Part shown: positions 16,943 to 24,133 of the stretch, piece after piece | Numbering within the stretch: position 1 is the first letter of the stretch | Layout: every line of letters starts with the position of its first letter | NCBI GenBank assembly: GCA_910584045.1 | Contig: CAJTYO010000035.1 | Span: 1 to 27,336, forward strand | Origin: an uncultured Oscillospiraceae bacterium | GTDB taxonomy: Bacteria > Bacillota > Clostridia > Oscillospirales > Oscillospiraceae | Reading direction: 5' to 3' | Length of the DNA: 27,336 nt | The notes under the pieces: generated by a model | The model's input: only the letters and a program-made list of their open reading frames with translations | Database searches by the model: none | Told to the model about the DNA's origin: nothing | Program-made: the position numbers and the translations under genes

Positions 16943-17695
16943 TCAATCCTCCCCGGCGTACCCCAGGCTGCACCAGCGTTCCACAATATCAAAATAGTAG
17001 TCGCCCTCGTACCGGAAGACCTCCTGCATCTCGCCGCCGGTCAGGTCGGTAACGGAGGCGTAAAGGCTGTTGTTGTCCCGGGCGTCCTCAAAATCTATCT
17101 TGATATGCCGCACCTCGGTCAGCACCCCGTCGATCCACTGGTAAAAGGAGTAGTCCCCGGTGGAGGCACTGCTGCGGGCCCAGCCGGTGATCTTTTCTTC
17201 CCCCCAGTCCGCCTCCGGATAGCAGATTTCGTCAAAGGCCGGCTCATACACATACTGCCCCGCCTCAGGGTCCCACAGCCAGACGTGGTAAAAGACCGGT
17301 TGGTTTCCCATGGCGTAGACGCAGCCAAAATCCTCCCAATGGTCAAAGTTGAAATCCTCCACCCGGCTCCAGGCGGGGTCCAGCGATTTGTCTCCGGCGT
17401 ACCGGGTATCCTCCGCCATAAAGATGGTTTGGATGGGGACCGCCGGGTCCTCCCGATCCCAGACGGTCAGGATGAGCTTGCAGTCCTCCGCGGGCTCCTC
17501 CGCCCGCTCCACGGTAACGACATGGCTGTTCACATAAAATGCGTGGTGGCCGTCATCGCTGAGCCATTGGGCCGCCGCCTGCTGGCCGGACAGCGGCGGT
17601 TCCTGTACCTCCTCCGGCGGCGCGGGCGGCAGGCCGGGGGCAGTCTGGCATCCCGTCAGAAGCAGCGCCGCCAGAAAGATCACCCATCTTTTCAC
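16943..17695 (-). CDS. Lipoprotein with XAC2610/FG-GAP-like domain
   Basis: A 250-aa exported lipoprotein: signal MKRWVIFLAALLLTGC (lipobox Cys16), then a Pro/Glu-rich linker. The body contains VEDFNFDHWEDFGCVYAMGN and HVWLWDPEAGQYVYEPAF, the D.NFD...D......GN ... .WLWD....YV pattern seen in XAC2610-related and FG-GAP-like secreted proteins. It is translationally coupled to ybeY by a GTGA overlap, so the start is GTG. The role is unknown; a cell-surface binding or structural function is plausible. It is not part of the usual ybeY-era cluster. Confidence 0.8.
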   Translation of the reverse strand: MKRWVIFLAALLLTGCQTAPGLPPAPPEEVQEPPLSGQQAAAQWLSDDGHHAFYVNSHVVTVERAEEPAEDCKLILTVWDREDPAVPIQTIFMAEDTRYAGDKSLDPAWSRVEDFNFDHWEDFGCVYAMGNQPVFYHVWLWDPEAGQYVYEPAFDEICYPEADWGEEKITGWARSSASTGDYSFYQWIDGVLTEVRHIKIDFEDARDNNSLYASVTDLTGGEMQEVFRYEGDYYFDIVERWCSLGYAGED

Positions 17696-18183
17696 CGGTC
17701 TATCCCCAGCTCCGCCATGATGGCGTCCTCCCGGGCCCGCATCTGCGCCTTTTGCGGTCCCTCGTCCAGATGGTCGTACCCCAGCAGATGCAAAACCGAA
17801 TGCACCACCAGATATGCCAGCTCCCGCCGGTTGGAGTGCCCATACTCCTTCGCCTGGGCGTTCACCCGCTCCAGGGAGATCACCATATCCCCCAGGGGCG
17901 TCAGCCCCGTGGCGGGGTCCGCGTCCTCCTCCCCGGGGAGCTCCCCGGGTGTTAAGTCGAAGGATGGGAAGCTGAGCACGTCCGTGGGCCTGTCCACCTG
18001 GCGCATATCCAGATTGATCCGGTGAATCCCCTCGTCGCTGGTTACGGACACATCCACCTCGCAGGGAAAGGACACGCCCTCCAACCCCAGAGCGGTGCGG
18101 ACGGCCCTGCGGATGAGGGCGCGCTTCCGCTCGTCCACACCCGGCACGTCCGCCGTCACGGGAATATAATGCCGCTTTGCCAT
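17692..18183 (-). CDS. ybeY: Endoribonuclease YbeY (rRNA maturation)
   Basis: A 163-aa metal-dependent RNase needed for 16S rRNA 3'-end processing and ribosome quality control. The UPF0054 signature HSVLHLLGYDH is at 128-138, with zinc ligands H128, H132 and H138. Upstream are the conserved stretches INLDMRQVDRPTDVLSFP and LGDMVISLERV. It follows phoH after 2 bases and precedes Era in the same transcript, in keeping with the known physical and functional link of YbeY and Era in ribosome assembly. Confidence 0.96.
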   Translation of the reverse strand: MAKRHYIPVTADVPGVDERKRALIRRAVRTALGLEGVSFPCEVDVSVTSDEGIHRINLDMRQVDRPTDVLSFPSFDLTPGELPGEEDADPATGLTPLGDMVISLERVNAQAKEYGHSNRRELAYLVVHSVLHLLGYDHLDEGPQKAQMRAREDAIMAELGIDR

Positions 18184-18185
18184 CT

Positions 18186-19160
18186 CTATCTCTTCTTTCC
18201 CTTACCGGTATTGTTGTTGTAATACTCGTCGTAGGCCTTGATGATCCGCTGGACCATCACGTGCCTTACCACGTCCTGATCGGTGAGCTCGCAGATGCCG
18301 ACGCCCTCCACGCTCTTCAGCACCCGCACCGCCTCCTTCAGCCCCGAGGTCTTGTCCGCCGGCAGATCGATCTGGGTGATGTCCCCGGTGATGACCACCT
18401 TTGACCCGAAGCCCATGCGGGTCAAAAACATCTTCATCTGCTCCCGGCTGGTGTTCTGGGCCTCGTCCAGGATGATGAAGCTGTCGTCCAGCGTCCGGCC
18501 CCGCATGTAGGCCAGGGGGGCCACCTCGATGCTGCCCCGCTCCAGATACTTCTGATACGTCTCCGCCCCCAGCATATCGAAGAGGGCGTCGTACAGGGGC
18601 CGCAGATAGGGGTCCACCTTGGACTGCAGATCTCCCGGCAGGAATCCCAGCCGCTCGCCCGCCTCCACGGCGGGGCGGGTGAGGATGATCCGGTTGACCT
18701 GCTTGTCCCGGAAGGCCGCCACGGCGGCGGCCACCGCCAGATAGGTCTTGCCCGTGCCGGCGGGGCCCACGCCGATGGTGACGGTGTTTTTCTGCACCGA
18801 CTGGATATACCGCTTCTGTCCGATGGTCTTGGCCTTCACCGGCCGGCCCTTGGAGGTGATGCAGATCACGTCCGCCGTCAGCTCCGCGGCCTTGTCGGCC
18901 TGGCCGGAGCGGGCCAGGCCGATGACGTACCGCACGGTCTGCTGTCCGATGGTCTCCCCCTTGGCCGCCAGGGTCAGCAGGGCCCCGATGGCCTTGGAGG
19001 CCAGCATGGCGTCCTCCGGCTCCCCGGCGATGCGCAGCTCGCCCTCCCGGTTGGTGACCACCACGTGAAATTCTGATTCAATGAGCCGGATGTTCTCGTC
19101 GAAGGAGCCGAATATGCTGGCCGCCTCCTCCAAGCGCTCGATTTCTATCCTCTGTTCCAT
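18186..19160 (-). CDS. phoH: PhoH-like ATPase
   Basis: A 324-aa PhoH-family protein: an N-terminal KH-like region (1-100), then the PhoH ATPase with Walker A GPAGTGKT (132-139) and Walker B FIILDEAQN (DEAQ 232-235). The arginine motif TRPAVEAGERLGFLPGD is present. The family is linked to RNA metabolism and is commonly encoded next to ybeY, as here. ATG at 19160 has AAGGAG 12 bases upstream; a closer ATG at 19170 is out of frame. Confidence 0.94.
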   Translation of the reverse strand: MEQRIEIERLEEAASIFGSFDENIRLIESEFHVVVTNREGELRIAGEPEDAMLASKAIGALLTLAAKGETIGQQTVRYVIGLARSGQADKAAELTADVICITSKGRPVKAKTIGQKRYIQSVQKNTVTIGVGPAGTGKTYLAVAAAVAAFRDKQVNRIILTRPAVEAGERLGFLPGDLQSKVDPYLRPLYDALFDMLGAETYQKYLERGSIEVAPLAYMRGRTLDDSFIILDEAQNTSREQMKMFLTRMGFGSKVVITGDITQIDLPADKTSGLKEAVRVLKSVEGVGICELTDQDVVRHVMVQRIIKAYDEYYNNNTGKGKKR

Positions 19161-19194
19161 TGCGTTGCATATCTCCTTTGCGCTGTATCCTCAG

Positions 19195-19217
19195 AAAAAT
19201 AACCCGCGGGGTTTTTA
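19195..19217 (-). terminator. Weak intrinsic terminator between yqfD and phoH
   Basis: Reading leftward: AACCC-CGC-GGGTT followed by ATTTTT, with an A-run in front. The stem is only 5-6 bp, so it probably attenuates rather than blocks read-through into phoH. Confidence 0.45.
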
Positions 19218-19227
19218 TACGCGTATT

Positions 19228-20409
19228 TTAACCCGGCGTGTCCACGAACCGCCCGATCTGCTCCTGGCACTCCGCCGACAGGGTGACCACCAGCGTTCCG
19301 TCCTGCTCCTGGACGGACACCTCCCGGCGCAGGACCTCGCCCTCCTCCACATAGCCGCTCAGCCGGCTGTCCAGCGCCGCCTCCGCCAGGGCCTGGGCCT
19401 CCTCCCGGCTCCGCGCCTGCTCCTCAATCTCATAGAAGCGCAGCTCCTCCGTCACCGCCGTCACCGGCAGCGCCACCCCGCCGGGCAGCTCCCACTTGTC
19501 CCAAGTAGTTATTTTATCACAAGTATCCCCCAAAATGCTACTGCTAAAATAGAGATTCCACCGATTTTTTCCAATCAGCAGCGCCCGCCGCGTCTTTTTT
19601 TCCCCGGTGTAGACCTTTTTTCGCACCGTCAGCGGCACGCGGCACTCCAGCTGATACCATGTGCGCCCGTAGACCTTCCCCATGCCCCGCAGATACCGCA
19701 CCCCGGACACGTCGTCCTGCACCACCCCGGAGATGAGCAGCTGCCCCTCCTTTACCGTGGTCCCCGGCAGCACCTGCTTCTCTCCGTCCCAGCTCTGCAC
19801 GGCGGTGACCAGGGCGTCCTTGGCGGCCACGGTGTTGCCGGGGGCGCGCTTGCTGACGATCTCCGGCGGCAGCACCCGCTCCCGCACCTGAACATAGGCC
19901 CGGCAGCCCCGGACGTTGACGGCGATGTAGCTCAGATCGGGGATCTCCAGCAGAATATAGTTGCGCAGCTGCGAGGAGTCCACGCTGTAGCCGTAGGTCC
20001 CGAAGCCTACCCCGTGCCGCTCCAGGGCCCGGAGGATTTCCTGCCTGGACACCCTTTCGTTGCCCTCAATCCGGAAATCCCATATAAAAAAGGACCCGAG
20101 AAACACCAGCAGCGTACATATCCCCAGGGTGACCCACAGCCCATACCGCTTCCGCAGCCGCCCCAGAAAGAAGGGCGTCCCCCTCCAGTCCACGGCGGTC
20201 ATATCGCAGTCGATTCTGGCGGCCAGCCGGCGCAGCCGCTTCCAGTCCCGCCGGGTCATGGTGAAGGTGAACTCCACCGGGGAGCTCCATTTCAAGTCCC
20301 AGAACACGACGCCGTACTCGGCGCACAGGTTCAGCACCCGCTCGGGGAAGCCGCTCTCCACCCGGCCGGTGACCTCCCCCTTGACCAGATTGACGATGTG
20401 CTTGAGCAT
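19228..20409 (-). CDS. yqfD: Sporulation protein YqfD
   Basis: A 393-aa sporulation membrane protein, in Bacillus made in the mother cell. A cytoplasmic N-terminal part (1-85) is followed by one membrane helix (YGLWVTLGICTLLVFLGSFF, about 89-108). Then comes a large outer domain with the family pattern IWDFRIEGNERVSRQEIL ... ISYVAVNVRG-like repeats and VLPGTTVKEGQLLISGVV. It starts one base after the yqfC stop (TAG-G-ATG), so the pair is coupled. Presence of yqfC/yqfD supports an endospore-forming host. Confidence 0.92.
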   Translation of the reverse strand: MLKHIVNLVKGEVTGRVESGFPERVLNLCAEYGVVFWDLKWSSPVEFTFTMTRRDWKRLRRLAARIDCDMTAVDWRGTPFFLGRLRKRYGLWVTLGICTLLVFLGSFFIWDFRIEGNERVSRQEILRALERHGVGFGTYGYSVDSSQLRNYILLEIPDLSYIAVNVRGCRAYVQVRERVLPPEIVSKRAPGNTVAAKDALVTAVQSWDGEKQVLPGTTVKEGQLLISGVVQDDVSGVRYLRGMGKVYGRTWYQLECRVPLTVRKKVYTGEKKTRRALLIGKNRWNLYFSSSILGDTCDKITTWDKWELPGGVALPVTAVTEELRFYEIEEQARSREEAQALAEAALDSRLSGYVEEGEVLRREVSVQEQDGTLVVTLSAECQEQIGRFVDTPG

Positions 20410-20410
20410 C

Positions 20411-20695
20411 CTACATCACCCACTCCACCCGTGCGATGGTCCCCCGGATACGCAGCTGGTCCCCGGTCATGCTCATCAGCTCCAAATTTTCCCCATATAC
20501 TCTGACGACGCACCGCTCGGCGTTGACGTCGATTTCCCCGCCGGAATAGGAGAGAATGCCCCTGTGCCGCTCCATGTAGAAGTGGGTGTTGCCCACCACC
20601 TCGATGTGGGGCAGCCCCGCCACCGCGTCCGGCGGCAGGTCGAACAGCTCCGCCGTCTCGTCCAGAAATTTCAGGTCCTTTTTGAACAGCTCCAT
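20411..20695 (-). CDS. yqfC: Sporulation protein YqfC (YabP/YqfC family)
   Basis: A 94-aa member of the YabP/YqfC family. The typical stretches are LPHIEVVGNTHFYMERHRGI and EIDVNAERCVVRVYGENLEL, ending in DQLRIRGTIARVEWV. ATG at 20695 (MELFKKDLKF) with GGAGGAG directly upstream is preferred over an upstream in-frame start. It heads the yqfC-yqfD-phoH-ybeY run. Its upstream region holds CATAGATT (20743-20750), close to a sigma-E -10, but the -35 is unclear. Confidence 0.92.
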   Translation of the reverse strand: MELFKKDLKFLDETAELFDLPPDAVAGLPHIEVVGNTHFYMERHRGILSYSGGEIDVNAERCVVRVYGENLELMSMTGDQLRIRGTIARVEWVM

Positions 20696-20775
20696 ATGCT
20701 CCTCCGCGGGTCCATGGCCCGCTTCCAAAAAAATCTATTCCAATCTATGCGCCGGAAAAAATTTTTAGAAACCTC

Positions 20776-20804
20776 TTGACAAACGACGTAAACTGTATTA
20801 TTGT
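20776..20804 (+). promoter_or_regulatory. Promoter of the gntR/ABC operon
   Basis: Consensus -35 TTGACA (20776-20781), 17-base spacer, -10 TATTGT (20799-20804). The -10 is covered by the palindromic operator described next. Confidence 0.8.
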
Positions 20805-20822
20805 ATTACTCGACTAATACAG
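20793..20822 (+). promoter_or_regulatory. Palindromic operator, likely bound by the GntR/YtrA-type repressor
   Basis: Two nested dyads share the right arm TAATAC(AG). The outer one is CTGTATTA (20793-20800) with TAATACAG (20815-20822), a perfect 8-bp inverted repeat. The inner one is GTATTACTCGACTAATAC (20803-20820), palindromic except for one C/C pair. They overlap the -10, so binding would block transcription. YtrA-type regulators are known to bind TGTA...TACA dyads of this kind. Confidence 0.7.
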
Positions 20823-20847
20823 CGACACAAAAAGAAAGGGGGACATT

Positions 20848-21213
20848 ATGGACTGGCAATTTACCGACGACCGTCCCATCTGGCAGCAGATCACCGAGCA
20901 GCTGACCATGGGCATCCTGCGGGGAGAGTACCCGCCGGGGGAGCGCCTGCCCGGCGTGCGGGAGCTGGCGGCCCAGGCCGGGGTCAATCCCAACACCATG
21001 CAGCGGGCCATGGCCCAGCTGGAGGCCGACGGCTTGGCCGCGGGGAGCCGCACGGCGGGCCGCACCGTCACCCGGGACCAGGCGGTCATCGAGGCGGCGG
21101 CCCGGGCCCGGGCCCGGGAGGCGGTGGTCCGGTGCCTGCGGGTATTGGAGGAGCTGGGCTATTCGGGGGAAAAAGCGCTTGTGTTTGTAAAGGAGGAACT
21201 GGACCATGCATGA
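20848..21213 (+). CDS. GntR-family regulator, YtrA subfamily
   Basis: A 121-aa repressor consisting of a GntR winged helix (PIWQQITEQLTMGILRGEYP, then PGERLPGVRELAAQAGVNPN, TMQRAMAQLEADGL) and only about 45 further residues. This short tail is the mark of the YtrA subfamily, which lacks a large ligand domain. It heads an operon with an ABC ATPase, a permease and a lipoprotein, the arrangement of ytr-like loci that respond to cell-wall antibiotics. Strong SD (AAGGGGG) before ATG 20848. Its last 8 bases overlap the ATPase start. Confidence 0.93.
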   Translation: MDWQFTDDRPIWQQITEQLTMGILRGEYPPGERLPGVRELAAQAGVNPNTMQRAMAQLEADGLAAGSRTAGRTVTRDQAVIEAAARARAREAVVRCLRVLEELGYSGEKALVFVKEELDHA

Positions 21214-21931
21214 TACGCTCGTCGCCTGCACCGCGCTGACCAAGCGGTACGGCAGCAAGACAGCCCTGTCCGGGGTGAACCTGGAGCTGGGGCGGGGCCG
21301 GATCGTGGGCCTGCTGGGCCCCAACGGCAGCGGCAAGACCACGCTCATCAAGATTCTGACGGGGCTGCTCCAGCCCACGGAGGGGGCCGTACTGGTGGAC
21401 GGCCAGGGCGTGGGGCCCTATACCAAGTCGGTAATCAGCTACCTGCCCGACCGGATGTACTTCGCCGACTGGATGAAGGCCACGGACCTCTTCGACCTGT
21501 TCTCCGACTTCTACAGGGACTTCGACCGGACGAGGGCCATGAGCATGTGCGCCAGCCTGGGGGTCACCCCCAGCGACCGGCTCAAGAGCATGTCCAAGGG
21601 CACCAAGGAGAAGGTCCAGCTGGTGCTGGTCATGGCAAGAAGGGCCCAGCTCTACCTCCTGGATGAGCCCATCGCCGGGGTGGACCCGGCGGCCCGGGAT
21701 TTCATCCTCAACACCATTCTCACCAACTACAACGAGGAGGGCACGGTGCTCATCTCCACCCATCTCATCAGCGACATAGAAAAGGTCCTGGACGAGGTGA
21801 TCTTCCTGAAGGAGGGCCAGATCACGCTCCACGACACCGTGGATAGCATCCGGGAGCGGGAGGGGAAGAGCGTGGACGCCCTGTTCCGCGAGGTCTTCCG
21901 GGCGCACAATGTGGAAGGAGGCGCGTTCTGA
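21206..21931 (+). CDS. ABC transporter ATP-binding protein (YtrB-like)
   Basis: A 241-aa ATPase: Walker A GPNGSGKT (38-45), signature MSKGTKEK (129-136) and Walker B LYLLDEP (149-155), with the H-loop in STHLISD. The signature is degenerate (SKGTKEK in place of SGGQ), a form typical of YtrB/YhcG-type ATPases that pair with a YtrA-type regulator. SD AAGGAGG lies inside the gntR end. It precedes its permease with a 1-base TGATG overlap, so coupling is tight. Probable role: cell-envelope stress response or peptide-antibiotic export (inferred). Confidence 0.92.
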   Translation: MHDTLVACTALTKRYGSKTALSGVNLELGRGRIVGLLGPNGSGKTTLIKILTGLLQPTEGAVLVDGQGVGPYTKSVISYLPDRMYFADWMKATDLFDLFSDFYRDFDRTRAMSMCASLGVTPSDRLKSMSKGTKEKVQLVLVMARRAQLYLLDEPIAGVDPAARDFILNTILTNYNEEGTVLISTHLISDIEKVLDEVIFLKEGQITLHDTVDSIREREGKSVDALFREVFRAHNVEGGAF

Positions 21932-22725
21932 TGTTCGGCAAGCTTTTGAAGTACGATTTCCGGTCTATGTGGAAGCAGTTCGCGTTCATCTGGCCCGCCG
22001 CCCTGGCGCTGGCCCTGGTGAACCACTTCACCGTCAACGGCCTGGGCAGCTCCAGCGGCGCGGAGGAGACTGCCGCCGGAATCTCCATGCTGGTCTATGT
22101 GGCCATCCTCATGGCCATGTTCATCGTCGCCCTGGTGTTCACCATCCAGCGGTTCTACAAGGGGCTGCTGGGGGACGAGGGGTATCTGATGCACACCCTG
22201 CCGGTGCGTCCCTGGCAGCTTATCGGCGCTAAGCTGCTGTGCGCCGTGATTACCACCGTCCTGAGCGTCATCGTGGCGGTGGCGTCCATTCTGGTCATCA
22301 TGCCCTGGGATCGGGAGATGCTCGGAGAGCTGTTCCGGGGGCTGGAGTATGTCTTCACCCACTGGAACAATCAGGCCACCCAGGGCGTCATCGGCATCCT
22401 GGAGTTCTGCCTGATGATGATGGTTTTCTTCGCCGCGGGTTACCTCCAGCTGTACCTGTCCATGAGCATCGGTCACCTGTTCAGCAAAAACCGGGTGGCG
22501 TTCAGCGTCATCGCCTTCATTGCCGTCAACGCCGTTGTGAGCGGCCTGATGAGCTGGTTCCTGTCCCCTGTCCTGGACATCCTCTCCGACCTCATTAACA
22601 ACATGAACGGCATGGCCGGGTTCCACGCCGCCATGTGGGCCGCGATGGCCGGGGAGCTGGTTCTCTGCGCCGTATACTTTGCGGGCACGGAGTTCATACT
22701 GCGGAAAAAGCTGAATCTGGAGTAA
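21931..22725 (+). CDS. ABC transporter permease (gntR operon)
   Basis: A 264-aa membrane protein with six hydrophobic stretches (near 15-35, 50-72, 100-128, 145-168, 180-205 and 230-255), the partner of the upstream ATPase. The N-terminal MFGKLLKYDFRSMWKQF resembles other permeases of YtrA-controlled loci. A cytoplasmic loop with FYKGLLGDEGYLMHTLPVRP precedes helix 3. No ATPase motif is present. The export substrate is unknown. Confidence 0.88.
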   Translation: MFGKLLKYDFRSMWKQFAFIWPAALALALVNHFTVNGLGSSSGAEETAAGISMLVYVAILMAMFIVALVFTIQRFYKGLLGDEGYLMHTLPVRPWQLIGAKLLCAVITTVLSVIVAVASILVIMPWDREMLGELFRGLEYVFTHWNNQATQGVIGILEFCLMMMVFFAAGYLQLYLSMSIGHLFSKNRVAFSVIAFIAVNAVVSGLMSWFLSPVLDILSDLINNMNGMAGFHAAMWAAMAGELVLCAVYFAGTEFILRKKLNLE

Positions 22726-22738
22726 GGAGGCGTGCGGG

Positions 22739-23191
22739 ATGAGAAAGCGGATATTGACCGTCGGCGCCGTCCTGCTGTGCCTGGCGCTGCTGGCAGGGTG
22801 CAAATTCCTGACGCGGACAAACGTTGACTTTGACACGGACAGCATCTCCAAGACCCAGAAGATCGTGATCTGCGACGCCGCCGGAAACGAGAAGGCCGCT
22901 ATCACCGGGGAACGGGAGATCGACGCTTTCGTGGAGGCTATGGATGCAGAGCGGTGGAAAATTGAGGAAGTCCCCGAGGGCCTGACGGAGGCGGGGAGCC
23001 TCACCCTCTGGCAGCGGGAGACCGTCACGGCCCTCATCGGCCGGGGCGAGACGAAGACGGCGCCAATCTGCACCCTCCAGCTGTACGAGGGCGCGGCGTA
23101 TCTCGCCATTGAAACTGGCTTCATGGACGTATCCATCCCCTTTGCCATACCGGAGGAGACGGCGGCGTACCTGCGCGGACTGATTGAATAG
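22739..23191 (+). CDS. Small lipoprotein of the gntR/ABC operon
   Basis: A 150-aa lipoprotein with signal MRKRILTVGAVLLCLALLAGC (lipobox Cys21). The mature part has a compact mixed alpha/beta look (SKTQKIVICDAAGNEKAAIT ... EREIDAFVEAMDAERW) and no motif I can name. SD AAGGAGG overlaps the permease stop. It is the last gene of the operon, followed by a strong terminator. Other ytr-type operons also end in an exported or lipoprotein gene, which fits a role alongside the transporter. Confidence 0.82.
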   Translation: MRKRILTVGAVLLCLALLAGCKFLTRTNVDFDTDSISKTQKIVICDAAGNEKAAITGEREIDAFVEAMDAERWKIEEVPEGLTEAGSLTLWQRETVTALIGRGETKTAPICTLQLYEGAAYLAIETGFMDVSIPFAIPEETAAYLRGLIE

Positions 23192-23193
23192 GA

Positions 23194-23234
23194 GGCAGGC
23201 CCCCGGCGCGGCGCGCCGGGGGCCTGCCGTTTTC
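23194..23234 (+). terminator. Strong intrinsic terminator of the gntR operon
   Basis: A 16-bp perfect GC stem (GGCAGGCCCCCGGCGC / GCGCCGGGGGCCTGCC), loop GGC, then GTTTTCT. Confidence 0.9.
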
Positions 23235-23247
23235 TCGATGGAGGGGA

Positions 23248-23281
23248 GGCCCGAATCTTACACCGGTGTAAGATTCGGGCC
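23248..23281 (+). promoter_or_regulatory. 34-bp perfect palindrome containing a BceR-type box
   Basis: Arms GGCCCGAATCTTACACC (23248-23264) and GGTGTAAGATTCGGGCC (23265-23281) are exact complements with no loop. The core TTACA-CCGG-TGTAA (23258-23271) fits the BceR-type site TNACA-N4-TGTAA known from Bacillus bacitracin sensors. A further half-site TGTAA lies at 23287-23291, two helical turns away. It lies upstream of the bceAB-like promoter. Confidence 0.75.
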
Positions 23282-23301
23282 AATTTTGTAAGGTAAATCG
23301 A

Positions 23302-23330
23302 TGGAACCGGAGGAGGAAACAGGCTATAAT
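23302..23330 (+). promoter_or_regulatory. Activator-dependent promoter of the bceAB-like operon
   Basis: Perfect -10 TATAAT (23325-23330) with a poor -35 TGGAAC (23302-23307) 17 bases upstream. The good -10/poor -35 pattern and the palindrome centred about 60 bases upstream of the -10 suggest a response-regulator-activated promoter. SD AGGAGG at 23351-23356. Confidence 0.7.
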
Positions 23331-23365
23331 AGGACCTGTAAACAAAACCAAGGAGGAATTCAAGT

Positions 23366-24133
23366 ATGGCGATCCTGCAAGTCAGCGATCTGAAAAAGGT
23401 ATACACCACCCGCTTCGGCGGACAGCAGGTCCAGGCCCTCACCAGCGTCAATTTCGCCGTGGAGAGCGGGGAGTACGTGGCTATCATGGGGGAGAGCGGC
23501 AGCGGCAAGACCACGCTGCTGAATATCCTGGCGGCCCTGGACAAGCCCACCAGCGGACAGGTGCTTCTGGACGGGAAGAACATCGTTGCCATCAAGGAGC
23601 GGGACATCGCCGCCTTCCGCCGGGACCATCTGGGCTTTGTGTTCCAGGATTTTAACCTGCTGGACACCTTCTCCATCCAGGACAACATCCTGCTGCCCCT
23701 GGTGTTGGCGGGGAGGACGTACAAGGAGATGGAGGGGCGGCTGCTGCCTCTGGCCCGGCGGCTGGGGATCGACGGACTGCTCAAGAAGTACCCCTACGAG
23801 GTCTCCGGCGGGCAGAAGCAGCGGGTGGCCGTAGCCCGGGCCCTCATCACCGAACCAAGGATCGTCCTGGCCGACGAGCCCACCGGGGCCCTGGACAGCA
23901 AGGCCACCGACGCGCTTCTCAACCTCTTTGACCAGGTGAACGGCGACGGGCAGACCATCCTCATGGTTACCCACTCTACCAAGGCCGCCAGCCACGCCAA
24001 GCGGGTCATGTTCATCCGGGACGGCGAGGTATTCCACCAGATCTACAAGGGGGTCAGCTCCACGGAGGAGATGTACCAGAAGATCTCCGACACCCTGACC
24101 CTGCTGGCAGCCGGAGGTGAGGAGGATGCGTAA
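23366..24133 (+). CDS. BceA-type ABC transporter ATP-binding protein
   Basis: The 255-aa ATPase of a MacB/BceA-type transporter: Walker A GESGSGKT (42-49), Q-loop FVFQDFNLLDTFS, signature VSGGQ (146-150), Walker B IVLADEPTGALD (166-177) and H-loop H203 in VTHSTK. DEPTGALD and the TFSIQDNILLPLVLAG stretch are characteristic of Bce-type ATPases that confer resistance to peptide antibiotics such as bacitracin. It overlaps the permease start by 8 bases (ATGCGTAA). No histidine kinase or response regulator is encoded alongside, unlike in typical bce loci. Confidence 0.93.
   Translation: MAILQVSDLKKVYTTRFGGQQVQALTSVNFAVESGEYVAIMGESGSGKTTLLNILAALDKPTSGQVLLDGKNIVAIKERDIAAFRRDHLGFVFQDFNLLDTFSIQDNILLPLVLAGRTYKEMEGRLLPLARRLGIDGLLKKYPYEVSGGQKQRVAVARALITEPRIVLADEPTGALDSKATDALLNLFDQVNGDGQTILMVTHSTKAASHAKRVMFIRDGEVFHQIYKGVSSTEEMYQKISDTLTLLAAGGEEDA

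Noticed and set aside
15288..16997. Plus-strand ORF of 569 codons opposite era and the kinase-like gene
   Set aside because: Antisense of intact Era with all G motifs; no independent support.
23248..23281. Palindrome as simple terminator
   Set aside because: A strong terminator already lies 20 bases upstream; this one has no loop and no T-run directly after it, while its core fits a BceR-type box. A minor termination role is not excluded.
21727..23784. Minus-strand ORF of 685 codons opposite the gntR and bce operons
   Set aside because: Runs through strong terminators and across several well-supported genes on the other strand.
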